Source: Euphorbia lathyris
Taxonomy: Eukaryota > Streptophyta > Magnoliopsida > Malpighiales > Euphorbiaceae
DNA: 64,000 bases
Direction of reading: 5' to 3'
Assembly: GCF_963576675.1 (NCBI RefSeq)
Contig: NC_088918.1
Coordinates: 43,433,501 to 43,497,500, forward strand
Shown here piece by piece: positions 21,888-32,355 of this stretch. Both the position numbers and the translations under genes were made by a program. The stretch's first letter is position 1, and every line of letters begins with the position of its first letter. The notes beneath the pieces were generated by a model. It worked only from the letters and a program-made list of their open reading frames with translations, was not told the DNA's origin and did no database searches.

Positions 21888-23564
21888 TCATTTTCTGACG
21901 AAGTATTTGCGGAGGTTTTGGAGATTCCACGTGCGTGGTAGCATATTGCCCTCCGTATCTTGTATTTTGAATGTGGCTGGTCCAACCTTCTCCACTATCT
22001 GGTATGGACCTACCCAATTGATCCCTAACTTGCCTTTGCCTTCTCGAGATTGGATTTTATCAGCTTTACGAAGCACCAGATCCCCCATCTTCAAATCCAC
22101 AAGCTTGACATTTTTGTCATGATAAGAGGCAATCCGCTGCTTATACGCTGCCATACATACATAGGATTGGTTTCTACGGTCTTCAACCCGATCTAGGCGG
22201 TCCCTTAACCGTTTATCATTGTCCTCTTCGCAATAAAAGGCCACTCGATCACTGGGGACTTGTATTTCAACTGGGATTACGGCCTCCACTCCATGAGAAA
22301 GGGCGAATGGCGTTTCTCCTGTAGCAGTTCTAGGAGTTGTACGATAGGCCCATAAAACACTCGTAAGCTGATCCGCCCATTTTTTGTCGTGTTCTCCTAG
22401 TCTCTTTTTTATCCCTTTTACAATCGTTCGGTTGGTTACTTCGGTCATTCCATTGGACTGAGGATAATAAACGAAAGCGAATCTGTTCAGGATGCCCAAT
22501 CCCTCACAAAAAGCCTTGAATTTGCCACAGTTAAATTGTGTCCCGTTGTCGGTGATAATAGTATGTGGAATGCCGTATCTTCCCACGATGTTGTCCCTAA
22601 CAAACTCCACTATCCGCTCCGCTGTAATAGAGGAAACAGCCTCGGCTTCCACCCATTTGGTGAAATGGTCCACCGCCACTATTACATACCTCTTTTGCCG
22701 GCGAGTTGGAGGAAATGGGCCAACAATGTCTATTCCCTAGAGGGCGAATGGACGGCCTTCAATGATTGGTTTTTGGATGTGCTTGGTGGTGTGTGACTCA
22801 TTTGCATGAATCTGGCAACTGTGACAAGATTCTAGCAAACTCTGGGCGTCTAACTCGGCCGTGGGCCAGTAGAAACCTGCCAACCTGGATTTTTTCAAAA
22901 TCGTGGCAGATGCCTCGTGTGATCCACAAGATCCCTCGTGTAGCTCCTTAAGGATTTGCTGTCCCTCCTCAGGTAGAATGCACTTCAGCCAAGGATGGCT
23001 AAAGGATTTTCTATAAAGACCATCGTTGATCAAGGAGAAATAAGCTGCCCTTCTGATTATCCTTCGCGACTCTTCTTTATCTTCAGGTAATGTTCCATTT
23101 AGCAAGTATTGGCGGATAACCGTCCTCCAATCATCTTCCACTGTTGTGAGTAGGGTTACTTCTGCAGATACAAATGCCGGGGCCATTTTTACCTCGAAGG
23201 GACAGTCCGGATCCGCCCAGTTTGTCTCACAAGAAGCCATTTTGGCCAATTGATCCGCCTCTATGTTGGATTCTCTTGGTATGTGAACCAATTCCCATCT
23301 GGCTTCTTTAGCTTTAAGGTTATCTAGCAATTTTTTGACTTCTGCTACATATTTGGCCAGGATCTCGTCTTTTACCTTGTAATTCTTGATGACTTGGTTG
23401 ACCATTAGTTTTGAATCGCTGTAGATCACGATCCGCTCCGGGGTGATCTCTTGAAGTATACGTAGACCCAATATCAGGGCCTCGTACTCAGCAGCATTAT
23501 TAGTGGCATGGAAGTTTAATTTTGCTGCGTACCGCAATTTTATGTAATGGGGACCCTTGATCAC
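21888..23564 (-). pseudogene. pol: Tat2 second RNase H and integrase
   Basis: It continues the upstream ORF in the same frame after a TGA at 23568-23570. The archaeal-type RNase H shows NNAAEYEALILG, IYSDSKLM and NIEADQLA. Integrase has the HHCC finger (HEGSCGSHEA, then CHSCQIH) and the D, D, E core (AMDHFTKWVE region, IITDNGTQF, PQSNGMTEV). A TAG at 22737-22739 replaces the Trp usually found before GIDIVGP and splits the integrase finger from the core. The C-terminus ends in a GPYQIVEKVG-type tail at 21888. Confidence 0.92.
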
Positions 23565-23567
23565 AAC

Positions 23568-25976
23568 TCACACCCCTGCTCCCTCCGCCGATGAAGCCCC
23601 GTCGGTATACATCGACCATTCTTCTAACGGAGGTTTGGGATGAGATATCCCCTCATCAGTGAATTCATTCACGAAGTCCGCCAGGACTTGACTTTTCAAT
23701 GATGACCTACTTTCATATCTTACATCAAATTCGCCTAGGCGGATCGCCCATTCCATCAACCTTCCCGAAGTGTCCGGCTTCTGCAATACTTTTCTCATTG
23801 GTATATTGGTACGAACTATTACTGTATGCGCCTGAAAATATGGCCTAAGGCGTATTGCCGTGGTTACAACAGCCAGTGCCATTTTATCTAGTCTTGAATA
23901 TCTGGTTTCAGCATCTTTCAAAACCTTGCTCACGTAATATATTGGGAACTGTTGGCCATCCTCCTCCCGTATCATGACCGTGCATACGGCTTTATCCGTG
24001 ACCGATACATACATGTATAAATCTTCTCCCTTCAAAGGTCGACTCATCATAGGTGGTTCTGTGAGGAACCGCTTGATTCCTTCAAAGGCATTCTGACAAT
24101 CTTCATTCCACTCGAATGCTTTTTGCTGTTTGATAACTTCGAAAAAAGGCTGACATCTACGGGCTGAGCAAGAAATAAACCTGCCCAAGGCTATGATACG
24201 CCCGTTAAGGCGTTGTACCTCCTTGATGTTCCGGGGCGCTTGCATCTCAAGAACTGCTTTGACTTTGTCAGGGTTTGGGCTAACTCCTTTTTCACTGATC
24301 ATGAATCCTAAAAATTTTCCATATGTAGCTCCAAAAGTGCATTTCTCGGGATTTAACTTGATGTTGTGGTGTCGCAGTACGCCCAGTACTTCCTTTATAT
24401 CTTCTGCATGCCTTTCTGCCATCGTGCTTTTAATGATCATGTCATCTACGTAGACGGAATAATTACCACTTTTATTGTCTGCGAATATCTTGTTCATCAT
24501 CCTCTGATAGGTAGCTCCCGCATTCTTGAGCCCGAAGGGCATAACTTTGAAACAATAAGTGGCCTGATGTGTTACGAACGAGGTCTTGATTCTATCCGAG
24601 GGCTCCATAGGGATTTGATGATAACTAGACTTTACATCAGTAAAGGAATACATTGCGTGACCGGCAGTTCCATCTACAAGCATGTCTATGCACGGTAGAG
24701 GATAATTATCTTTAGGGCAGGCTTTATTAAGATCTGTGAAATCGATGCACATACGATAAGACCCGCCAGCTTTCTTGACTAGTACGACGTTCGCCAACCA
24801 CTGGGTATAAAGCACCTCCTCGATGGCATCCGCCTTTTGGAGCTTGGCGATTTCATCCTCAATCACTTTTTGCCTTTCCGGACCATGGTTTCTCCTCTTC
24901 TGAGCCACAGGAACCGCGTTTTTGTCAATGTTGAGTTTATGGGTGATCACGTCTGGGCTAATCCCGGGGAGTACTTCATCCTTCCACGCGAAAACATCTT
25001 CAGTTTCGCCAAGTACTTTGGTGATTGCGTCTCTGATCTCACCTTGTAGACTTTTAGCTATCCGCACCTGCTTCCCATCCGCCACAGGGTACATTTCGGT
25101 TTCCCCCAAAGCCATTGTGACGTGTTCCTCCTCATCCTCCTTCTTAGATTGAGGGCGAATCATTAAGGATGCAGAATATGTCTCTTGGGCCACTTTTTGA
25201 CAACCTTTGACCATCATGCATCCCTTGGCCGTTGGAATGTAGAGTGTTAAATGGCGAATGGAGATAAGAGCTGCAACTTCGGAGATAAAAGGTCGTCCAA
25301 GGATAATATTGTAGGCTAATTGTCCATCTAAGATCGAAAACTCCAAATCTTCTCTCCAAACTTGATCATCCCCAGTAAGCTCGTAGTCCAAAGTAACCTG
25401 ACCTTTCGTCTGAATGGCATGACCAGTTACTCCTAAAATATCGACCACAGTTGGTTCTACCCGGACAGGATCAATTTTGAGTTTGGCGAATGCTCCTCGT
25501 GTAATGATGTTACATGAACTTCCCATATCAATCATTACTCGCCTTATTTCCCAACCTTCAACCCTCATGGTGACAACCAGTGCGTCCGCATGGGGTGCAA
25601 TCTTCTGACCTGTATTTGAAAAAGGGCGGTTTAATGACATTCTCTCAAGGGTGGTCATCCTTGCCTTCTTTGCCGTTGGCTGATAACCAGGTCCGCCAGC
25701 TATGACGTTAATTATGTTTTTTCTCTTCCTTTTCGTCGAGTCCTCCTTGAGTCTATCATCTTCTCTTCCTTCTATTTGGATAAATCGATCCAATTTACCT
25801 TGTCCACCAAGTCGTTTGGTTTTTCGAGTCAACCCCCAGCGAGCATCCGCGTAGCCATTTTCCTTGTGACATTTATAACAATTCTCAGGAGTGGTCGTAT
25901 CTGTGCGACCAGCACTTGGCGGTGTAATTATCAGTGATTTAATCTCAGAGGAGGAATTTCGTCTTTCCTCCGTCAT
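23568..25976 (-). CDS. pol: Tat2 gag remnant, protease, RT and first RNase H
   Basis: An 802-codon frame from an ATG at 25976 only 63 bp after the 5' LTR. The first 90 or so residues are a decayed zinc-knuckle remnant (CYKCHKENGYADARWG) and the INVIAGGPG joint typical of plant gypsy gag-pol. No capsid is present. Protease has VMIDMGSSCNII, close to the D-T/S-G core. RT is complete, with YVDD at 24441-24452 and FGLKNAGATYQRM. The first RNase H has YMYVSVTDKAV, so its catalytic Asp looks lost, as in Tat1. It ends at a TGA inside the second RNase H (TDGASSAEGAGV). Confidence 0.92.
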   Translation of the reverse strand: MTEERRNSSSEIKSLIITPPSAGRTDTTTPENCYKCHKENGYADARWGLTRKTKRLGGQGKLDRFIQIEGREDDRLKEDSTKRKRKNIINVIAGGPGYQPTAKKARMTTLERMSLNRPFSNTGQKIAPHADALVVTMRVEGWEIRRVMIDMGSSCNIITRGAFAKLKIDPVRVEPTVVDILGVTGHAIQTKGQVTLDYELTGDDQVWREDLEFSILDGQLAYNIILGRPFISEVAALISIRHLTLYIPTAKGCMMVKGCQKVAQETYSASLMIRPQSKKEDEEEHVTMALGETEMYPVADGKQVRIAKSLQGEIRDAITKVLGETEDVFAWKDEVLPGISPDVITHKLNIDKNAVPVAQKRRNHGPERQKVIEDEIAKLQKADAIEEVLYTQWLANVVLVKKAGGSYRMCIDFTDLNKACPKDNYPLPCIDMLVDGTAGHAMYSFTDVKSSYHQIPMEPSDRIKTSFVTHQATYCFKVMPFGLKNAGATYQRMMNKIFADNKSGNYSVYVDDMIIKSTMAERHAEDIKEVLGVLRHHNIKLNPEKCTFGATYGKFLGFMISEKGVSPNPDKVKAVLEMQAPRNIKEVQRLNGRIIALGRFISCSARRCQPFFEVIKQQKAFEWNEDCQNAFEGIKRFLTEPPMMSRPLKGEDLYMYVSVTDKAVCTVMIREEDGQQFPIYYVSKVLKDAETRYSRLDKMALAVVTTAIRLRPYFQAHTVIVRTNIPMRKVLQKPDTSGRLMEWAIRLGEFDVRYESRSSLKSQVLADFVNEFTDEGISHPKPPLEEWSMYTDGASSAEGAGV

Positions 25977-26020
25977 GATGTTTCAGTGTGAACAAAAAAT
26001 CCTTTATTTAACCAAGGATT

Positions 26021-26039
26021 CCACGCTCACCGCACCAAT
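26021..26039 (-). other. Probable primer-binding site of Tat2
   Basis: On the minus strand the 5' LTR is followed by AATTGGTGCGGTGAGCGTGG. TGGTGCGGTGAGC starts 4 bases inside and is the likely tRNA 3'-end complement. I could not assign the tRNA. Confidence 0.5.
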
Positions 26040-26515
26040 TGATAACACTGGATAAATTTCCAATCAGATCACGTCCCTGTGAGGCGCCGTTGGGATCGGC
26101 CGGGGACACTCCGATGCCAAAGTCAGTAACAAATATGGAGAATAAACTGTATGGACAAAGCTTAGCGAAGAGTAAGAATATATATACCTCGATAGCCTAG
26201 ACGTAGGCTATTTATAGTTTGATGGATTTGTAACTTCTAAGTAACTAGAGAGTCTCCATTAATGCTCATTTAATGGCGATTACAAGTTACTCTTAACCTG
26301 GCGGGTTAAGACTATTAATGATTCATTTAATGATCATTATGGCCGAGTTGACGGTTAGCCGTTACTTAGGTAAACGGAGAGATTCGCCATAGAGATCCGC
26401 CAGCGGATCTCTTAGAGCTAACCCAGGGGGATCCTCCGGGCGGCTTCCTATGCCACGTGGCATACTTGAGGCGATTATCTCTTTTGGTCCTTGCGATAAT
26501 ATCCCGATGTTATCA
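26040..26515 (-). repeat. 5' LTR of Tat2
   Basis: The same 476-bp LTR as 20663-21138, with two substitutions. The inner end joins the primer-site region at 26039, and the outer end is followed by the AATAT duplication. Confidence 0.95.
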
Positions 26516-26520
26516 AATAT

Positions 26521-27930
26521 ATATTTTCAAACTATTTTTAGACATTTGGTATATATAATTATTTAGGATGTTTATATATCATTTTTTTTATTTTATTTTA
26601 AATATAAGTATATGTATATATATCTTTTCTTTTCTTTTTCCTTTACTCAAATGGTAACGAATTTCATTTTAAAAGAATATTTACTTGGGGTTTTGGGAGT
26701 GATTAATTAGTGGATAAATAGATATTATTTTGACATTTAAAATTACATTAGTTATGTATATATATAGTTTTGGGATATTTGGGCTATATTAGTTATTATT
26801 AAATAAAACTATTTTGGGGATGAATGTTATTTTCTTATCTAGGAGTTTTATTTACTATTTTCACATGTTTAAAGTAAAAATGTATTATATTTAGTATTTT
26901 CATAAATGTATTATATAGTCTCTTTTCATTAACTTCTATTTCATGTTTCCTTTTTTTGGATTAAAATGTATATATATATGCTTATATCATTTTCTTTAAA
27001 GAGTTTTTAATTTAATCATTTAAACTAATGGATTTTTAGAAATTCCTAATGTAAATAAATAGTGTTTTCTTGACATTTCAACTCATTTCTCAAAACAACA
27101 CGTTTTAAAACCTTAGTCCGTTCCAACGACGGATTAAGCGAATCTTGTAATTAAAATCGTTTCCATTGTGAATAATGAAGTTTTTGAATCGTTTTCTTAA
27201 ATGATTTATACAAAATAAATTGACTTGTATGTTTAACCACGTTTTCTTACTAAAGGTTTTTTACCTTAACGTTTTCAAACACTTGAGTCGTTCCAACGGC
27301 GATTCGGGTGAACTTCATCAAGCGGGGTTTTGAAACGTACCTAAATCGTTCTAACGACGATTAAGGTATGAACCATGTAAATAAATTCGTTTTGGGGAAA
27401 TAAGTTAGTATAGAATTAACACGCAACACGACATGTAAATCACGTTGTAAATAAATCACTTCTTTCTTTCCCCCTCTCTTTGTATATATATTGAACTAAT
27501 GAAAATGGGTGATTCTTTACTAAAGTGGCTTTCCGATAATATATGCTCAAAACGGTTTCTAAAAAGAGAAAGAAAAGGTTTCAAATGAATTTTAAACTTA
27601 AAGAAGTATACGATTAGTCCGTTATCGCCTAACATGCTGAGTAGGAGGCCGGTGGTTCATAACCGGACGATGTCGGGGTGCCTAGTAGCCTTTCTCCGGA
27701 AAGGAGCTAGCCTTCTCGGCTCGTACCTAAGTTTCCCGAACCCACACCGGTCTCCCGCAAGGGATCGGTGTTCATTTTCCCATTCGTGGGTGGCGACTCT
27801 TCCATATCTCCGAGCTCCGGTCCTGCCGAGCAGCTTGATTCCACGATTGGTTGCTTTCGGCGCCAATCACCGCTTACGTCGCCATGAGGTTGTCCACCCC
27901 CCGGTTCGCCCGGGAGATTAGGCTGCGACA
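26521..27930 (+). repeat. Tat1 3' LTR, right part (U5 end)
   Basis: A noncoding AT-rich stretch (26521-27600) followed by a GC-richer terminal 330 bp ending GGCTGCGACA. It continues the LTR interrupted by Tat2. The word GTTCCAACGGCGATTC and close variants recur near 27120, 27290 and 27350. ORFs at 27634-27997 on both strands are shadows in this end. No gene is seen in the 1.4 kb. Confidence 0.78.
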
Positions 27931-28331
27931 CCTCGTCTAACAGCTGTCTTGTGTCCTGGTTCAACAAGAAGCAGACGTCAGTAGCCCTATCAACCACTGA
28001 AGCTGAGTACGTTGCTGCTGGAAGCTGTGTTGCTCAAGTCCTATGGATTAAGCAACAGCTTGAAGATTATGGCGTTCGGACCAAAACAATTGAAGTCAAA
28101 TATGACAACAAAAGTGCCATTGACTTATCAAAGAACCCAATCCAGTACAGCAGGATGAAGCATGTCAGCATAAGACATCACTTCATCAGAGATCACGTAC
28201 TCAAGGGAGAGATCAAGCTGACCTATGTCCCAACGGATGAGCAGCTTGCTGATATCTTCACAAAGCCACTGGCTCGTGAGCAATTCAACATACTTAGAGA
28301 AGCCATTGGTATGTTTAATCTTCTTCAATAA
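27931..28331 (+). pseudogene. pol: Sirevirus RNase H C-terminal part, Sire-A'
   Basis: It encodes the last part of pol, from VSWFNKKQ through TTEAEYVAAGS, YDNKSAIDLSKNP and HSIRHHF-type motifs to LADIFTKPL and a natural stop at 28329-28331. The first about 20 bases are shifted by small indels. It overlaps the end of Sire-A (850-955) for about 105 bp with six mismatches, so it is a second copy, not the simple continuation of that fragment. The 3' end of pol is complete. Confidence 0.9.
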
Positions 28332-28673
28332 ATTTCAAGTATAGTATGCATGCTGAGTGAATTACCATGCTGAATGATTTATGCTATTGCATGCTGTGTG
28401 TTTATCTTAAGCTGAGCAACTAAGCATAAGAATTATTCCTTTGCATAACACTGACTACTCAGAATTTTAAACGCTTGAAATTCTTAACACTGAGTGAAGA
28501 GCCGTTGCAAACTTTAATGCAAAGCACGCGAATTAAATAGCCACCTAGGATGACATATAGGCTATAATTAGAAAATACACGCGCCGTATGTGTCATAAAT
28601 GCCAGAATCTTTGTCGATTGAGAATCTCGAGGTAAAACGGACAACCCAACGCCTTGGATTAACTCAACATCTC
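28332..28673 (+). other. Spacer between Sirevirus pol and env-like ORF
   Basis: No coding signal. AT-rich DNA leads to a TATA-like box at 28674. The minus-strand frame at 28459-28644 lacks recognisable motifs. Confidence 0.5.
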
Positions 28674-28681
28674 TATAAATA
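28674..28681 (+). promoter_or_regulatory. TATA-like box upstream of the Sirevirus env-like ORF
   Basis: CTCTATAAATAGTGG fits a plant TATA box. A transcript starting about 30 bp downstream would skip the ATG at 28686 and use the in-frame ATG at 28782, after a CT-rich leader. This suggests a possible internal promoter. Confidence 0.5.
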
Positions 28682-28781
28682 GTGGATGAATTCCCACTTT
28701 TATTTCTTTACGCTTAGAAATCTTTGGCATTCATACTCTCTCTCTCAAAATTCCCAAACTTCCCAAAACTTCTCTGAGAAT

Positions 28782-31700
28782 ATGACGAACGGTTCTCTAA
28801 ATATCTCCGGTGCCGGTTTACCCAACAACCGCTCCGATGCAAACCCCAAATCTCCTACCCAGCGTGACCACGCTAAGGTCACAACACCAAGCAAGAAAGC
28901 TCAAGCTGTCCAAGCCACCTCTTCGAAGGAAAAACAACAGCAAAAGGACAAGGGCAAGAAAGTTGTCGAACGCACCTACTCTCAGGTTTTCGAGAGTGTG
29001 AAGGGGTGTAAAATTGATCACTCGAGATGGTTTTCAAGAGGATTCGTGGAAGCCGAGCAACCCTTTTGTGAGTGGATCAAGAATAATGGTTGGACCGAGC
29101 TGTTCTCCGTTCGTGATGCTACTTACCCTGAGTTGGTAAGAGAATTCTACGCCAACCTAAAGATCGCCGATGATGACCGGAACTACCTAGCTTCTCATGT
29201 TTGAGGAAAGGACATCTTTATCAACCCTGCATATCTTGCCTCACTGTTCAAGCTGAAAAACGAAGGAGCTATACTTCGTAAATCTGGTGACCATGAGAAA
29301 ACCAACTACATTCAGACCTTCTGTAAACCTGAGGGTCATGTAGGTGAAATCTCGAGCACTTCCATGGGTCAGCATCAAAAGATGGCCCATTACATACTGA
29401 CCAATTTCCTTTTCCCTAAAATCAACTGCACCAACTCAGCAACCAATTTTGAGCAGTGTTTTATATGGCACATGCTGACCTACACACCGATAAACATGCC
29501 CGTATTCATAATCGGTGGGTTTCTACGAAGTACAGGAACCCTTAGGTTAGGCTCTTTTATCACCCGAATCCTCAAGGATCACAATGTGGACATGGTTGCG
29601 GAAATCAGCACTCGGGGAACCGAGATTACAACTGGTGCCCTATTCGGTTTGGCATATGATCAACCTATTGTGCCGAAGAAAGGAAAAGGGGAAGCTATCC
29701 AGAACGCTGAGGGGGCGGTGACTCGAAAGGGAAGAACTCAAAGAAAGAGGAAGGCTGTCCAGAGCACCTCTAAAGCTGCTGCTTCTGCCCCAAAGAAGGT
29801 TAAATTTGTATGTGGAGGAACTAAGACCCCAGATTCAACAAGGACAAGGTGGATCTAGGTCAGCTGAGAAAAGACCTAGGCAAGTTGAGCCTTAGACAGA
29901 AGAAAGAGAGGTTGATGACCAACCATTAAGGAAGAGGAAGAAGCAGCTCAATTTTGAGTTAAGACCTATCGATGCACTACCAACTGATGTCGTCGTTCTT
30001 CCTAACTCACACTATGTACAAAGTCAAGACGTTGACGCTGAGCAACAGTTAGATGATCAGGAAGAACAAGACCAACTGGGTGGTCAGTTTGTCGAGGACG
30101 AACTGGAGGAACAGTTTGAGGAAGAAGAACTGGATGATGAGTCTGGAGAAGAAGAAAGTGGTCAGGATGACACTGAGGAAACAGCTGATGATGAGGACCT
30201 TGAACCAATCAACACTGAGTTGGTTGACGAAGAAGAAACTGAGCACACAGCAAATGCTCCCACTGTTCAAAGGGAAGCTTCACCCACTGACTCCATTGAG
30301 TCCATTCCTTGTGACCCTACTCCTCCAAAGCTAAAGAGACTGAGGAAGAAGAAGGCTTTTCGAGCACCCGTCATTGACCTCATGGGTGACTCACCGCTAA
30401 GGGATGAGATCTCTGACCTTACAGATGTACATCTTCGGTACTTCTCAATCCCTCTTGAGTCTCAACTAGAGCAACAAGAAAATCAAGCCTCTGTTTCTCA
30501 GCCGAAGGAACATACCGACTTAAATGCTTCCGCCAACCAAAGTAATGCCGAGCAAGTGCTCGAAGATTCCACTCCTCAACATGTTGAGCAACCTAAGGAA
30601 TTACCTGCTCAAGTGAACACTGAACTTCCTCAACTTCCAACACCTAGTCAGCTTCAGCCTGACCCTGAGCAAGCAACACTTTCTGTCGATCCTCCACTTC
30701 CACAACTCAATGTGCAGAATCAAATCTAGTCAGTTTCTACTGACAATCCAAATTCCAGGCCAGCCGCTGACAATGCTGGGCCTTCTAATGATGAGCAGAA
30801 CCAAACACCGCCTTCATTCGGTTCTACTCCTCCTCCGGCATCTGGGTCAACAAATGATGGATCCTTAAGCTATTTAAATGCCTCTAAGTCTGGTCGAAGA
30901 ATCATTGACTCAGCTCAAGCTCTTATCCAGGACCTCCATCAAACAAGTACCAATGCCGCTGGGTCTACTAATGTTGAGACAACTCCACTTTCATCTGTCA
31001 CTCAGCTTCTTACTGAGATCAAAGGTCTGAAGGATCTTTTGAGTGTCATGACATCCCTACAATCTCAACAGCCCAGGCAGGACTCTTTAACAAAGCTGGC
31101 CGAACTCCAGCTGACCATGGTCAACCACATGAACTCACTACAAGGGGAGATTCATCAATTGTCAGCTGCGAACTCAACATATGCCACTTCTGCCGAAGTA
31201 CATCATCTCTTCAGCCAGCTTCACACTGAGCAAGAGAAAACAAATCACCAACTCTCTTCCTCCTCCCAATGCTCCATTGAGCAAATTAGCGAGACTGTGC
31301 GTTTGCTGAACTTCAACAAGCAAGAGATAGACACTGGCCAGCTCAAAACAAACGAGATCCTGAAGTACTCTCGTGTAACTTTCAACCATGTGCACCAAAT
31401 CAACGCTCAGCGTGAGTATTTTGATTCATCTTTGCTAAAGATGTTTCATCAAGCTTTTGCAATGCTCACCGAAACCATACACTGGGTTGGCAAGTCTCAA
31501 GCCTATGTTTTGAGTATGTTGAGTGCTGCATCTATCGATATTCCTCGAGCTATTGTGGATGAGGGTGTCCCAATCTTTGACGGAATGAATGAAAGCACAA
31601 GAAGGCTAAAGGCATTTTCTAGACGCCTAACTCAAGCTGCCATTGAAGAAACCTTCATTGCCAAAACCGATGCTGGCAAAACGGGGGAGAAAGAACAAGC

Positions 31701-31809
31701 CCCAAGAACTCAGCGAACTGAAGAAGCTTCAGTTAGTCAGCAGACAGTCAAGAGTAAAGGCAAAGCTACTACAGAACATGCTGTTCAAATTAATTACAAG
31801 AAGAAATAG
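28782..31809 (+). pseudogene. Sirevirus env-like ORF downstream of pol, broken
   Basis: A long acidic ORF of about 1000 codons follows pol. The N-terminal third contains a domain I recognise as the putative plant transposon protein (Transposase_32-like) family: RWFSRGFVEAEQPFCEWIK, then TYPELVREFYANL. The middle is rich in Asp, Glu, Pro and Gln. The C-terminal part (31039-31809) looks helical, with a probable coiled coil. A TGA at 29202-29204, a TAG at 29856-29858, a frameshift near 29860, and TAGs at 29893-29895 and 30727-29 break it. I see no clear signal peptide or convincing membrane segment. Sirevirus env-like ORFs occupy this position. Function is unknown. Confidence 0.75.
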
Positions 31810-32355
31810 CTTCACTTGTACTGACTAGAATAGCTAGCTTTTTGAACCTTCATATCTGTATTCCTTTTGTGAACTTTGTTGTGCTGACTTTAAATTTCAA
31901 ACAAAGTATATGCATCTCTTTCATACTGTCTACTCTTATGCGATGCCTATTTAAGTGATTGTTATAACTTGTTAAAACGCATCTTCATTAAATCAATTGT
32001 GCTACACTGTCTATATTGATTACTGATATGTCTGCTGTGTTGATCAAATATGTTGACCACTTCTTATATGTCCACTTAAGAAAAACTCATTGAACAAAGC
32101 TTACTCAGCGCTCTCTGATATTTAAACCTTCCGCGTAAAACTGAGTTAAATAGAATATGTTCCATGAGCTGACCTATTTCTGAAAACTGACCTTAGACTT
32201 ACTCGATTAAACCTTAAAATGTTTAGAGTAAAACTAAGTCAGCAGCTCAACCCTTATGGGGGAGTTAATTGATAAAATTAGGTCAACTATCATGGGGGAG
32301 CTCAACACTGAGTTCTTCAACTGAATATTTTTGCCAACATCAAAATGGGGGAGTT
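31810..32355 (+). other. Sirevirus 3' untranslated region with three polypurine repeats
   Basis: TATGGGGGAGTT (about 32256), CATGGGGGAGCT (about 32290) and AAATGGGGGAGTT (about 32343) repeat the same ATGGGGGAG core. The last abuts the LTR start TGTTGAAACACC at 32356. Multiple polypurine tracts are a described Sirevirus hallmark. The rest shows no gene. Confidence 0.8.

Larger units (their letters stand above)
20663..26515 (-). mobile_element. Tat2: young, gag-deficient Tat-lineage gypsy element
   Basis: A minus-strand 5853-bp element with two 476-bp LTRs (5' LTR 26040-26515, 3' LTR 20663-21138) differing at only two positions, flanked by AATAT. It inserted into the Tat1 LTR. The internal region codes from protease to integrase but lacks a capsid domain: only 63 bp separate the 5' LTR from an ORF that starts in a decayed zinc-knuckle region. 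Two nonsense codons break pol. It therefore needed proteins in trans for its last move, unless the breaks are younger. Confidence 0.95.
7252..27930 (+). mobile_element. Tat1: large Tat-lineage Ty3/gypsy element, 5' truncated
   Basis: Components in order are gag with four capsid-like modules, protease, a G-patch-like segment, RT, RNase H, a second RNase H, integrase, a 4.9-kb 3' region with an antisense spliced gene, and one LTR (19098-20662 plus 26521-27930) split by Tat2. About 14.8 kb remains after subtracting Tat2. The tandem second RNase H before integrase, the large 3' region with tandem repeats and the LTR start TGTAGACACC are features of the Tat/Ogre/Retand group. The 5' LTR, primer site, leader and gag N-terminus are missing. 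The 3' LTR ends at 27930 (CTGCGACA), and Sirevirus sequence begins at the next base. Confidence 0.88.

Noticed and set aside
27634..27997. Frames of about 95 codons on both strands near the Tat1 LTR end
   Set aside because: They cross the LTR border into Sirevirus sequence and have no domain; composition explains them.
1..28331. Sire-A (1-955) and Sire-A' (27931 on) as two halves of one element split by copia B and Tat1
   Set aside because: The two fragments overlap by about 105 bp with six mismatches, far more than a 5-bp target duplication, so a single split copy does not fit without a further rearrangement.
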